DNA from: Marsupella aquatica
Lineage: Eukaryota > Marchantiophyta
Assembly: GCA_973895155.1 (NCBI GenBank)
Contig: OZ316897.1
Location: 18,662,001 to 18,726,000 of the forward strand
Direction of reading: 5' to 3'
DNA: 64,000 bases
Shown here piece after piece: positions 22,640 to 35,399 of this stretch. Below the pieces are notes generated by a model, which ran no database searches, was not told the DNA's origin, and saw only the letters and a list, made by a program, of their open reading frames with translations. The position numbers and the translations under genes are program-made. The first letter of the stretch is position 1. Each line of letters starts with the position of its first letter.

Positions 22640-25600
22640 ATGGCTCCGAAGACCTCAGATCTGGCATACTATGTGGATTGAATTATGATGTAGCTTGATG
22701 TATCAGAAAATCATGATTCCTTTGATAGTTGTTGACTCGTACCCAAGTCCTTTGGCACTAGCATTGCACTTACTCGCAAAGCGCATGTCAAATAGAATTA
22801 CAATGGTCTCTCGTTTTTGGCGTTTGGTTCTGTCAGGTAAACGACTCCTTGTACTTGCTGCACAAACCGAAAGGCACGAGTCCCAGTATACAGATCTTGT
22901 TCTTTCATGGTCTCCAATTTGGACAAGATTATTCCAACGCACATGTTTCAACTTGGGAAAACCATGATGGTTCTTGCATCTGGCCACAAACGTGGTTGGT
23001 TGAGGAGTTTCCCAAGGCTCATATGTTAACTGTGTGTTACACTGAAGGTTTGAAAAAGAGGTCAAATGGAGGCATGGACATGTACAACATAGGAGAAAAC
23101 CTGGTATCTGATCTTCTGCTGGAGAATATCGGGTCTTCTTGTCCTGTTGTATTGGTTGGTCACTCCATTGGCGGATTGGTTATCAAGCAGTTGTGTATCC
23201 AAGCACATGATATGCTCCACAGCAGCTCCGAGCCTCAGGCAGCCAAGTTGAAGGCCTTTCTAAAGAGCATCAAGGGGATATTTTATTATTCAACTCCTCA
23301 TCAAGGAAGCCCCGTTGCAAACAGATTGAAAGATCTCTTTGGAAATTCTCTCTTGATGTACTTTGCATCGCTCAGTACGGACACACAAAGACTCAATTCT
23401 AAATTTGACAATATATCCAACGTACATTACCACTGGTTGTTTGCTGGACTCGGTGAAACTCTCTCTACTGATTTGGTACGAAGTTATTTGAATTGAGCTA
23501 CAAATTGCACGATGTAATATTGTGTATGCGTGGGTTGCATGTCTGGAAGAAATTCGATATGTGAGTCTATTGAGTTCGCGTCAGTTACAGTTCACATTTG
23601 AACTGTAACAAGTAGAAATCCAACAATGTAACTGAACAATCCAATGTCATGTTAGTCAAAGTTTGTGAGCATTGCCATCTATTTCGTCTCAGGTGGAAAT
23701 TCATGTGATACCTTTGCTTGAGTCCCGTATTTATATGATCAAGTTGCGTGAGTTTTATCCTGAAACAAAAATGTGGGTATTAACATTATGTACTGGATTC
23801 TGTTGTTGATTTGGTTTGCTTCAAAGTGTTCCTAAGAAGTCTACTAGAGACTCTGCCTGAAAGGGGTCCAGATTTGTACATCTTCAGAATTTGAATTTGA
23901 CTGTATACTGTGTTGGGCAGGGACCATTTGTGGGCGACGTTGTACCGGAGGCGTCTGCAAGGGTAGCTGCCAATTTCAATCTTGTGGAGGGAGCGGATCA
24001 CTTTTCCATTTGTAGACCAAGAAGCAAAATCGTAAGAAACTTCTCGAAACTTCACAAATTTATCCACGGGATTGCCAATGACTGGAAGGTAGGATGACTG
24101 GACCCTTTACAGCTAGTGAAGCAATGCCTTATTCGTATTGATATCGTCAATATAGCTTGTTCATGTATGAGTCAAATTTGGAACTTAATGTGCTGATATT
24201 CAATGTCGCTGAAAACTCAGGAGGATCATGAGAACGCCACTGCCAGTAAGGTAGAACGATTGCCGCTGCCATTCCTGAAAGACCCCAAATATGTGGTATT
24301 CCAAACAACCACGATCAGAGTTCAAGAAGCTCTGGAGAGTGAAACGACAGGCCCTGTGGTCACACTCTGTGGAGGACCGGGACAAGGGAAAACAAGCATG
24401 GCAAGATATCTGGCTTTGTATTACCAGACCACGTCCATGCGAACTGAATCATCAAAAGTTGTTCAAAATGAAGAGTTTGCTTGCAAGGATTTGGCTTCCA
24501 GTAGATTTGTAGACGGGGTAGTCTTCTTGCCATGCGGTCCGAACATGAATAGCAAAGACCTCCTATTCAAACTTTGGGAAATTTTGGGCTACCAGCGTCT
24601 CCCGTTGATGGGAGTTATGCACGGCCATGCAAGTTCCAGTACTGTGATGGAACAAGTCTTCGTAACTGAGTCATTACTATCCAATGAGCTCACAAGAAGG
24701 CTTTCGACTCAAAAGCTTTTGATTATACTTGATGATGTCTGGGAAGCCGCGCTGGTAGAGAGGCTATTGTTTCCTGGGCAATGGCTGAGATATTTAATCA
24801 CTACGCAGATACCACAATTGTGGAATGATGCTAGATGTGAGCAGATCCCGTTGGATTGTCCAACTTCACAGGAGGCAAACCAAATTCTCACAAACCATGT
24901 ATATGGGAGACCCAAAGACATCACGCCACCATTGCAGGTAAGATCCTTATTCATATTCAAATTTTGCCTTGCGGTATAGAATGATCGCACTTTTTGTTTG
25001 ACAGTCACTTCGAGTTAAGTGGATGTTGTTACCCAGAATTTAAAATGGAAGGCAATTTCAAGATATGGAGGTAACCTCTGTGAGCATGTGTGTGGCAGGA
25101 GGCAATTGATTCAATTGTTGAGAAGGCAGATCGTCACCCTTTGGTGCTTGCCAACATGGCTTCAAATATACTTGCAAGTATTCAAGGCAAAGATGTTGAT
25201 GAATTGGTAGAATGGAAAAACATCGTAGAGTATTTTGATGATCTAATCCAGGATGATGCTTCCAGCTCCCCCGTTGTTTTATTTAATCACACATACCCAA
25301 AAACCATGAAAGCTTCAATGACATTGGCCTTGAGTTCTCTTTCAGAGCACGCTCAAACTCTATTGTTGGTGGCCTCAATATTTGACAGCCAACCAGTTCT
25401 AGTTCCTGAAGTGGTATTTAAACTCTTTTTTCGAAGGCTCCATTGTACTTTGGCCAAGTTTTCGAGATGCTCCAAGCACTTGCAAAACAACAACTTTGTC
25501 CAAATCGATAGTAAAGATCTTCCATGGAGTGCCATCCCTGAGAAGACCTGGTCATTACATGCTATGCGGCAAACGTTTATCGAGATACTCAAAGGGAGTG

Positions 25601-28600
25601 AAGTGAAATCAATGGGTGACATGTTTTTGGAATGCAAGACAGAGGAGGACATTCTTATTGAATTGCTACTGCTTTACGGGCAAGAGCAATGGCGTGACCA
25701 AGCAGCAAACAAATTAGGGGTCCCAAAGAGCATGCAATTAGGTCCCATCAAATCTTTCGTCTGGCTCCTCCATGGAGATGCCAGGGAAGAGTGGGAGGAA
25801 AAATCACATCAATTGGCTAAGCAGGTAAGTTAGTCTTCATATGTCCTTTGCATTAGTGCTTTATCTCTGACTTTGATGTCAGTTGGTTAAATTAATCTAG
25901 TACTATGTCTTTATTGTACCAAATATACTTTCTCAATTATTGTGATACGCTCCTTGTGAATTGATATTGGGTTTGGTCTACGGTAATATGCTAAGCTATG
26001 GCTTAACTTGTATATCCATATCTTACAATCCCTTTCGAGATTGTCTCAGCCAGTTGTATGTCTATTTACCTTTGTTGACCTATGGTTATGTTACAATGTT
26101 TTGAATCTCCATCCATGTGGTGAAAGTGAAATAATGAGATTGAAGGAGTCAGTCTTGGTACGTCGATCAGGGGATCTTATGATTTATACATGATGATTGA
26201 TACGGTGAGCTTCTACAATGTTTCATTCACTAGTTTCTATTGCTTTCTTGGCATAGTGATGACTCTTTACTTCTTGACCTTCCAGATTCTCCAAAAGTAC
26301 ATATATTGCCATGAGCTTGATGACAACAGCCTCTGTGCATTGTTGAGCACAACAGAGACAACTTTGCACACATTGGATGCCCTCCGGAAATTTCTCACCT
26401 GGAATGTACCTACACTAGTCATTCCCAGAACACTTCATGCTCTTGTGAATCTCCTAGAACTGACAAACAACAGTCGAGAGCATGTTCTGTTGCCATTGAC
26501 ATTGGTGCTAAGCAACCTTTTCTATCAATATCCTCATCAAAGGATTGAGTTTACTTCAATTCCACATGCCCTGGACAGACTTCTCATCCTCTTGGCCGCG
26601 GATGTAGATGAGCATGTACAACAGTGGGCAATCAATGCATTAGGAAATTTGGCCTTAGATGGTGGAAATAGGACCAAGATCATCAAGTTTCCAAATGTCA
26701 TTGGAAGACTTGTCACGCTCTTGGCCGAGGGCACTGCCAAGAATTTACAATCTTCTGCTGCCTTTGTGTTGGGAAATTTGGCAGCGGATGTTGAAGGCAG
26801 GAACAAGATTGTCAAATATCCAAATGTCATTGGGAGACTTGTGGCCCTTTTGGCTGAGGATGTAGGTGAGGATGTACAAAAATGGGGGGCTTACACATTA
26901 GCAAAGTTGGCTATGGATGAGGAAAACAGGATCAAGATCATCAAATATCCAAATGTCTTTGGGAGACTTGTGGCCCTCTTGGCTGGGGATGTAGTCAAAG
27001 ATATACAACAGTTGGCAGCTCAGGCATTAGGCAACTTAGCCAAGGATGTTGGAAATAGAATTAAGATCATGGAGTTTCCAAATGTGATTGGAAGGCTTGT
27101 CGCGCTATTGATCGACGGCACTAGCAAAGAGTTGCTATCATGTGCAGCTTTGGCATTAGGGAATTTAGCCCTGGATATTGAAACCCGAATAAAGATTGTT
27201 GAATTTCCAAATGTCATTGGCAGACTTGTGGCCCTCTTGGCTGAGGATGTAGGTGAGGATGTTCAACGATGGGGAGCTTTCACATTAGCAAAGTTGGTTG
27301 CGGATGTTGAAAACAGGATCAAGATTGTCGAATTTCCAACTGTCATTGGGAGACTTGTGGCCCTCTTGGCTGAGGATGTAGGCAAGGATGCTCAACAGTG
27401 GGCAGCTCAGGCATTGGGTAACTTAGCCATGGATGTTGAAAACAGAAACAAAATTGTTGAATGTCCGAGTGTTATTGGAAGACTTGTGGCCCTCTTGGCC
27501 GAGGATAGAGACAACAAAGTACAGCTATTTGCAGCTCGGGCGTTAGCCAACTTAGCCTCTATTGTTGAGAACAGGATCAAGATCATTGAATATCCAAATG
27601 TCATTGGGAGACTTGTGGCCCTCTTGGCCAAGGATGTAGGCGAGGATGTACAGCAGTGGGCGGCTTGTGCATTAGGGAACTTGGCCTTGGATATTGAAAA
27701 TAGGATCAAAATCATGGAGTTTCCAAATGTCATTGGAAGACTTGTCGCGCTCTTGGCTGACGATGTAGGCAAGGATGCACAGCAGTGGGGGGCTTTCATG
27801 TTAGCACACTTGGTTGTGGATGCTGAAAACATGATCAACATTGCCAAATTTCCAAATGTCATTGAGAGACTTGTGGCCCTCTTGGCAGAGGATGTAAGCA
27901 AGGATGTACAACAGTGGGCAGCTCTGGCATTAGGTAACTTAGCCTTTGATGTTGAAACTAGGATGAAGATTGTTGAATGTCCAAATGTCATTGAGAGACT
28001 TGTCGCCCTCTTGGCCGAGGATGTAGGCAAGGATGTACAGCGATGGGGGGCTTTCACATTAGCACAATTGCTTGTGAATGCTGAAAACATAAACAAAATT
28101 GTCAAATTTCCAAATGTCATTGGAAGACTTGTGGCCCTCTTGGACAGGGATGTAGGTGAGGATGTTCAACAATGGGCAGCTCTGGCATTAGGCACCTTAG
28201 CCTTGGATGTTGAAACCAGGATGAAGATTCTCGAATGCCCAAATGTCATGGGGAGACTTGTGGCCCTCTTGGCAGAGGATGTAGGCGAGAATGTACAGCG
28301 GTTGTCAGCTCGGGCATTAAGGAATTTAGCCTTAGATATTGAAAACAGGATCATGGTCATCCAATTCCCACAGCTTATTGGGAGACTTGTGGCTCTGTTT
28401 TCCTTGGATGTGAGTGATGGTACAAGAAGTTGTGTAGCAAAAACCTTGCGAATATTGTCGTTGGAAGTACAGAGTGGGGACTATGAGGGGGCACTTCAGG
28501 ATTATGAAGACACTCTGGCGGGGATTGATCCAAAAAATGGGGTTCTTTTATGGTAAAGAAGCTTATCACTTGGTAGAAGTACCATACAATAATTGATTGA

Positions 28601-29185
28601 TGATTAGATCATGGATGAAAATTAGCCTCAAAGCTGATAGATAGGGCTTTCTTGTATAGGTGTGATGGAAGTTTTATAAAGCTGATTGATTGATTGTTAG
28701 GAGAGAAAGATAGTCACTACATGCAGTACCCTCTAATATCTTTCCCCACAAAATGATGGCCCCGGCAATTTCATTATTTTCTCACAGGATTGGACATGCT
28801 GTCTTTGATTTGCAGTAACAGATGTTTTGTGAAAGCAAAGCGTGGAGATTTTGACGGGGCTCTCACAGATATCAATAAGTTCATTGAACTAGGAGGTGAC
28901 AGAGTTGTTGGCTTGCAGGAAAGGGGCATTGTGAAACGAATGAAAGGCGACCTGCATGGGGCACTCGCAGATTTGAACGAATGCTTAAGCCTGCACCGAG
29001 ATGACTATGAATGCCTTAAACATCGCGGTTACATCAGGTTCTTGTTGTCGGATGAAAATGGAGCCCGGGCGGATGCTGAGCGTGCACGCACAGCCAAACC
29101 TGGATATGTAGACAACTGTGGGTATGGAAGTGACCTTCTCCTCGGAACAAAGTCAGTAGAATATCTCGGCTATAACCTAAAATAG
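22640..29185 (+). CDS. Hydrolase-NB-ARC-ARM-TPR protein (NLR-like, STAND ATPase)
   Basis: Six exons are well supported: 22837-23475, 23921-24088, 24221-24937, 25099-25824, 26286-28552 and 28816-29185, joining in frame to 1628 residues. A tiny exon 22640-22672 (Met plus 10 codons, weak GTGGAT donor) is only a possible start. Residues 1-269 form a SERAC1/PGAP1-like alpha/beta hydrolase with nucleophile elbow VLVGHSIGG (Ser110) and catalytic His in EGADHFSIC (His240). Residues 270-750 form NB-ARC: P-loop CGGPGQGKT (Lys326), kinase-2 LLIILDDVW (Asp440-441), RYLITTQ, a HPLVLANMA (GxP-like) motif and an MHD-like SLHAMRQTF. Then come about 15 armadillo repeats and a TPR-like tail. No LRR is present. 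Hydrolase-NBS receptors are known in bryophytes and usually read as immune receptors; that role is inferred here. Regulation is not visible. Confidence 0.85.
26559..28472 (+). repeat. Coding armadillo-repeat array, ~15 units of 43 residues (129 bp)
   Basis: Within the large exon of the hydrolase/NB-ARC gene, a 43-residue unit recurs with consensus starts FPNVIGRLVALLAEDVG and ends QWAALALGNLA..VENRIKIVE. I count 14 full units and one shorter terminal unit. Two helix variants occur, ALGNLA-type and WGAFTLAKL-type, in a patterned order (see findings). The high identity keeps long antisense frames open, which are not genes. Confidence 0.9.
28490..29100 (+). other. TPR-like C-terminal segment split by an intron
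   Basis: GDYEGALQDYEDTL ends the armadillo exon (donor after 28552), and RCFVKAKRGDFDGALTDINK opens the next exon (acceptor before 28816). The join restores a Cys codon and gives about three to four TPR-type helix pairs: GDYEGAL, GDFDGAL, GDLHGAL and DENGARAD. This supports the intron and shows that the short frame at 28790-29185 is not a separate gene. Confidence 0.75.
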
Positions 29186-31844
29186 CAAGGCTGTACATCA
29201 CAACCGCACATTACTTGTTACTTATCATGATATTGAAAGTTTCTTGAGTTGTACCAGGCTACGATATATGCTTTCAAAATGAATGATTGTTGAACATGAT
29301 CTTCTATAGAAGTTTCGTTTACGGGAGCTAGACTGAGTCGGCGTTGTCACGAGGATGGGTGGCTGAGACCAAGGTCATAGTCTTCATATTTCTCATTGGA
29401 GTCTCTGCAGGTGTTGTTCCCGGTGTTGTTCTTTGCATTGGAAATCAACCTGTTGCGTATACCTGGGATCGGTTTTCCCAACACGTTTGCTGACAAGCTA
29501 GGAGTGAGGAAGTTTAACCCACTGCTACCGTCATCACCATGAAGAGTCTCCTGTGTTTGTAAACTAAAACCGTATATCCTCTTCACCGCTATTTTATCGT
29601 GATCGCATTCTCCTGAGAATTGTTGGTTAAATTTTCAGAATTGCAGAATACTAGATACATGCAGGTTGCTCATTGTGTCATGATCGCCATATTCGTGAAA
29701 TTATATTCTACTCTTTCGGGTTAGCCGTATGTTAATCCACCCGTTACTTCTACACCTTCCACTTTTGGTCATGCACTCATACATGAGCAATATTAGAAAC
29801 AGGAAACTCTCGGATTATTCTCCAGGCAGCGCTAAGTGTGGCATTCAAATTCTCATGGACTACTTCACTGAATGAACCCACCGCACTTACTATGTGAATA
29901 TTGACTCATGTTGTCAGTGGTCACTTTGATTGCTTAGATAAACTCATCCTTATCTTTAAGGCAGACCGGTTTGAGAACTTGTGGCAATTGTCGTCTGTCT
30001 ATTGAGACCCAATAGTAGATATGACTGATACTGATTACAATTGATATAATCCTACGCTGATGATGGGTCCCTAAGGAATTTTCAGTCCCTTGGTAGCCAT
30101 TACAGAAGCTTCCTATTGCGTGCGGGATTGCATGACCAGATGTTGATTCCATTTTCCATCTGATGCACCGAGGTCACGAATGTAGAAACAATTTGTGCCT
30201 ACTCAAAACTTCAGGTCAGTCTCCATGAAACGTTCAGTATAAGCAATAAGCTTGGAACTCTATTCCAATTGTACTACGAAGCACCTAAAACCTGGATGAA
30301 ATAACTTGCCTGCCATTGGGATCCCAATCATCATCTGTAGACATAAAATGCTCAGCAGTCGCCATGGTACAGCTCGTCAACAATTTAATACTCCAGCATT
30401 GTACACTTTCAGGCCAGCTAGCACAATGAATAGACATGCAATGTAATCGTCATTGCTTTGAGCAAAATCCAACCACGTAAGCGAGAAGGATTAAAACAAG
30501 TACCTGTGCGTCTCGAGGACTGCTGTAAGTGACTACTTTGGCGCACACTTTCATTTTTGACTGCATTGTTTGCAATGTAGGTCAGCAAGTATCTGGGGGT
30601 GACTTATGAACCTTCGAGGATACCTTACAAAATACTGGAGAAGGAGCAACTATCCAGCTCTGAATCAGTCGACGGATCCGGAGTCACAGGATCGTTGTTG
30701 TAAGGGTTGACGGTTAGTTGAAGCATACAATATAGAATTTTGTAATCCGGTTTCTTCCAGTGTCGGTGAAGTCTGTTTGGTCCCTTCTTTGATGGGTATA
30801 TGCCATCACAGCCAGAATTCGTATCTATGTTTTCGCTCACGATTTTGAGCTTACCCCGTTGCAATTCATGATCATCAAAATGGAGAGATGATTGTGCTCC
30901 TTCCATGCGACAGCCCCTTGGCTGTGTACATAGTAGTCAAGTAGGTGCCTAAACTTGACAACTGGACAAAGATTCCGAACTGCCTATACAGAACATTGAA
31001 ACAAGACCAAAATGAACGAAAAAGAATGGAAAAAGCTTGTTCGTATCTCATGAGATCATTCCACAGAGATACCAACAACACAGGAAAAAACGCGTGCAGG
31101 GGCAGATATCATGTTCTAGAAAGCGAATTCGAGGTATACCAATACAATGCGGACAAAGAACACAGATTTCTTGTCTCTTTACGTTGTGACGGGTAGAACA
31201 CTGTCTACGCGCAATTATGATGATCGATAACAGACATCACTCTTGTGCCCACCCGAAACTAAGATCCAAGGCCACGGAGGTCAACTCAGACCACAAAAAG
31301 ATGGCGTACCTTACCTAGCGCTGGTACACAGGGACATGATTGCCCTTACGATAATCATTCCTGAACTACCTTGTTGGAGCCACAATTCTTGGTCTGGGGT
31401 GAGAGGAAGAATTCTGAAGTTTTTGTCTGAGTCTTTTTCCATTGCATACAAGAAAGACAGTACAGGGAACCGGGAAGCTGTTATAGTAGTGTAGAAAATT
31501 CATATCTGATTATCTGACAGGTGTTGTGTATTCTCTCCCAAGAGGTGAAATTGTACCAGGTTCCTTTCATGCCTTGGTTGTACAACAAGCTTGGAGGTGT
31601 ACCGAGTACTCCTTATGCTTTGACTCTTATAGATCACATTGCCATTTAAGAACAACCCCGGATTCTCCTCACACCTTCACTGTTATATATCACATTGCCA
31701 AAGAACAAGTCTGGGTTCTTCTCATGCCAATGAACCAAAAACAACAGGAAACTTAGTAGAGGGGAGTAAACATGGGAAAAACTTGGTCATTGGTTTTTTA
31801 TTGGTTTTTCCATTAGTAAGAAAGTCCCCCCAAAATGACCACAG
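29186..31844. other. Intergenic region with no recognised gene
   Basis: No protein family is recognised. Two minus-strand open frames are listed below as a weak candidate gene. Short plus frames at 30945-31196 and 31243-31494 have no recognisable motif. Confidence 0.5.
29347..30906 (-). CDS. Unrecognised candidate exons (weak)
   Basis: Two minus-strand frames, 30625-30906 (93 codons) and 29347-29586 (79 codons), have ordinary protein-like composition. The first contains KIVSENIDTNSGCDGIYP and KKPDYKILYCMLQL; the second contains NVLGKPIPGIRNRLISN. I do not recognise either. They could be two exons of one small gene, a decayed gene, or chance frames. No convincing splice pair linking them was found. 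Confidence 0.18.
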
Positions 31845-33695
31845 TTAGGACTCAGGTATGATTCAATTATGACTTCTTTTCACTTGAGTCAAGTCTAAGA
31901 CTCAAGGGCTCAAGTTATTTGTCTTGCCACTCCATAAGTCATTTGAATGACTCTTGTAGGAGTCTTTATAATTACAGCGTGCACTTCCACCTAGAGTCTC
32001 CCCAATCATAACAAATGACTCAATTAGTCATAATTAAGTACAGTAGTAGGGATTGATTCCAAGAGTCATAAGTAACGAACCTCCTAGTTGTACTTAAAGA
32101 CTAGTGATTATAGTGGTTATAATTAATTACTCCCATAGTCATTCATATTGACTCAAAAAAGTCATATTGGGTCATACACACTCGCATACACAAGTGATAT
32201 TAGTCTATATATTAGTCACAATTAATGGCTTCATGAATAATAGTTAACAAATATTTTGAATGACTCACAATGATAAGTATCCACTCAGAAAGAGATTTTT
32301 GTGGAGTCACAAGTGACACAAGTCATGAGACTAAGCTATCTCAGACGGGAGAGCTAAGAATCATCAGATCATTGAATGAATCCTTGTAGGGACATGACAC
32401 AAGATCACTTGCTCCAACTTCAATAATCCAGTTAATACAAATACAAATATGCAAAATAAAAATGTTTCATAGCTCAATCAATTGATAACTCAAAATCATA
32501 ATCAAATTTGATGTAGATTAACATAAAATTTGATTGATACCATAAAATCATAATTCTTTTTCGAAAGCACTATTCCCAATTTGACTATTGAGACCTCCGA
32601 GCATCTTTGTGTAGCCCTTGCCCCACGCTACCTTCCCTCCACATTCTTTCTTCCAAAATTTCATCCCAAAATTAAAACTGTTCATCCACTTTAGTCTCCA
32701 AAATTGAAACTGCCCTTAACTTTCTCCTAGAATATATGTCAGAATCATTACGTATTGCCACATCTTGTTGCCTATCCCTTGCCCTAGGCTACCTTCCTAT
32801 CAACTTTTAAACACAAGACCACCATTCATGAATAAGCTTTTGGCCTTCCTCATTGGGATTTGACCCTCCAACTTTTCATCTCTAACTTCACATTCTTGGG
32901 TCTAGCCATGAAGCCCTAGCTGATACTGTGCTCCTTATTTAATTTCAACCCAAGAAAACTTCTCTACACTTCTTAATTTCTCACAATAAGAACAAAATCA
33001 AAAAATTAATTGTCACAAAAAGTGTCAAAAGTTCAATCTCTCCACATCGACTTGACTTCCTTCCATTTTCACCAAGAAAGTGACTCATCCACAGAAGTCT
33101 CCACTAGAACCTTCAAACTTCAAGCCACTACAAGAAAAGAGCAATCACTCCTATCTACACTCCCATCATCTTCTATTCTCCCTCTCCTAACTCCACATCA
33201 AACTCCATAGCTATCCACCTAGAAAACCTCACCAAAAATTTAGAGAGCAAGTCAGCAATGAATTATTCTCACAATTCCACTTTTTCTCCACAATACTTCT
33301 TTTTCTCCATGATAGCCTTCCACTACACAATATTTTTCAACATCTTCTCTTCTTCTCTTCTAGTATGCTTCTCCAAACTTCCATCTCAAGGCTCACCACC
33401 TTGAAGCCCAACACTTGGCGGCACCTCAACCATAACCAAACCAACAAATGCCACATGATTGCTCTTCCTATGTGCGACCTCACTTCTCTTGATATATTTA
33501 CTTATATGTAGTACTATGTAAGTTACACAAGTTTACATAGTCCAAATCAAGAAACCTTGAGTCATACAAAAGAATGATTGGAGTCATTCTTGTTGACTTA
33601 GCTATACTCCTATGACATTAGTCATTGAGGGAGTGTTGTAAATGACTCCATTCCATTTGGAGTCGTAGAAAATGGCTGGGGCACCTGAGCCCTAA
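31845..33695. mobile_element. Possible non-autonomous DNA transposon with TGACT-rich subterminal arrays
   Basis: An AT-rich, gene-free block of about 1.85 kb is bounded by short imperfect inverted repeats: 31845-31857 (TTAGGACTCAGGT) and 33683-33695, whose complement reads TTAGGGCTCAGGT, 12 of 13 identical. Inside, TGACTC/GAGTCA/AGTCAT words are dense at the left (about 31850-32400) and right (about 33560-33670) ends. Subterminal word arrays are typical of transposase-binding regions in plant DNA elements. No transposase frame and no clear target-site duplication is seen, so the call is tentative. Confidence 0.35.
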
Positions 33696-34336
33696 GTAGT
33701 TGGGTCATAATCAACCCCTTTTCTACTAGTGTTCATAGCACAGTTTAAGACCTGGTCATTTAATAAGATGAAAATAAAGGTTGGCTGCTAGAATTTCTTT
33801 TTCAGTGTGCGGTCCAATACTCTGCCCCTTTTATCTGGGCTTTTTGCCTTAGAAGGCAGCAATTCACTTCACCGTCGAAAGTACCAAGGTTCCCGAGTTC
33901 CTCACTTCTTTTCATCCTGCTGGCTACCCATTGCGCTCAAAGAAGTTAGGGTTATGTCTTTTAAAGACTTTGCTGGAGACTTTTAAAGTTTTGTTGAAGA
34001 AAATAGGGGTGTTTTAATCCAATTTTGAGAATTATAAGAACTATAGGGGATTTTAATTCCAAATTTGGGAATAATATTCCATAAAGTTAGGGGTTAAGAA
34101 ATAGTTAAAACATATCTTATTTTCTTAACTTTTAGGGTGTTTATTACTTGAAAACTTTGAGTGTGATAGAGGACCTCCTTGGAGTGAGGCCCCTGAGCCA
34201 AGGTTCTTTCATGGTGTTCAATGTTCCAAAGTTTTAAAGTATCTCATGAAGTGTTTTGTTTTTATAGTGCTCTCCCTCATCATAGAAAAAGAGCAAAACT
34301 TCTCCATCAAGTGTTATCTGTAAAAGTATATAATCA

Positions 34337-34545
34337 ATATTGAAAGTTACTCTCTGGGCCTAGTGTTGTGATGTCTATAAAATTATATATTAATCACATA
34401 GAAACCTACTCCCTGGGCCTAGTGTTGTGACATCTATAAAAGTATATAATCACAATTGAAAGCCACTCCCTGGGCCTAGTGCCGTGATTTCTATAAAATT
34501 ATAATTACAATTGAAAGCTACTCCCTAGGCCTAGTGTCTAGAGTG
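34337..34545. repeat. ~57-bp tandem repeat, four copies
   Basis: CCCTGGGCCTAGTG-type anchors start at 34352, 34411, 34468 and 34523, at spacings of 59, 57 and 55 bases. Each is followed by a TCTATAAAA(T/G)TATA block and an AATTGAAAGC block. The fourth copy has CCCTAGGCCTAG. Confidence 0.8.
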
Positions 34546-35132
34546 AAAACTCTATATAGACTTTGGGGATATGACTAAAAGTGAGGGTGCAGACAGAAAA
34601 CCATGGAGCAAGGATGATCAAAACAAGTAGGGAATATTTTTTCAAGGTTCATTTTTTATCTCACCTCTATTTACGTTCAAGGAAGGAGGGTAGTCAGGCT
34701 AACCCTTAGTGTCGTAGAACTACTTATCTCAAAGCGCTAGGCAGATTCTCTACAAAAAATTAGAGGGCACTCACGAAGCAAGGTCAGCAAATGAACTTGT
34801 TTCATGCGATTACATCAAGCCGACCCAGATTTTAACTCACTACAATGCTCAGTTACAACAGACTAATTTCAAATTCTCCTTACGGTCCTCCTTCAACTCC
34901 CAAGATTCAAGGAATAGAAAAATATTGGTGATCATTAAGGCATCTCAAGGCTTCGTAGTTATAAATCATGGCTTTTGGCCTTAAATAATTGGCCACAGTT
35001 TTTTCACATGGTTGCGTAAAAATTTGTTTTTTTCAGTAGCCTCTACACTGACTTATGGTTTGGCCAAAGGTTTTTCACAGGGTTATGTAAAAAAAATTAG
35101 AAATCTCACTAATCCCTATAGTGACTTATGGA

Positions 35133-35159
35133 TTAGGGGTTTAGGGTTTAGGGTTAGGG
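35133..35159 (+). repeat. Short telomere-like TTTAGGG run
   Basis: About three units of the plant telomere motif (GGGTTTAGGGTTTAGGGTTAGGG) occur here. This is far too short for a telomere; it is a small interstitial run. Confidence 0.6.
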
Positions 35160-35399
35160 CATATTACCAATCTTCATGGGCAAAAGTTATGGATTATGAA
35201 TTAGGTAGTCCACAACTTGTTCTGTTTGCCATTCATTAAATTTGATGGTTTCAGACCCCCATTTTATCCCAGGGGCACCAGCGACCATGAAAGTTAAAGA
35301 CAGTCGACTCTGTATCGTGTTAGTAGGGCATCTCAAACTTCTTCATTTTGCCTCCGGTCACTGTCGAGCACATTTTCCCGGAGAAAAGTGGCAGACACC

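Noticed and set aside
22695-22967. 90-codon plus frame as the start of the hydrolase gene
   Set aside because: It is in a different phase from the hydrolase exon, and its residues do not match the family; the GTAAACGAC acceptor fits better.
27407-28120. 237-codon minus-strand frame inside the armadillo array
   Set aside because: It is the antisense of the 129-bp repeat; the repeat length is a multiple of three, so one stop-free phase stays open. The plus frame carries the real protein motifs.
28790-29185. A separate small TPR gene
   Set aside because: The TPR begins in the previous exon, and the splice 28552/28816 joins them in frame, so it is the last exon of the receptor-like gene.
35133-35159. 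A telomere
   Set aside because: Only about three units, with ordinary sequence on both sides.
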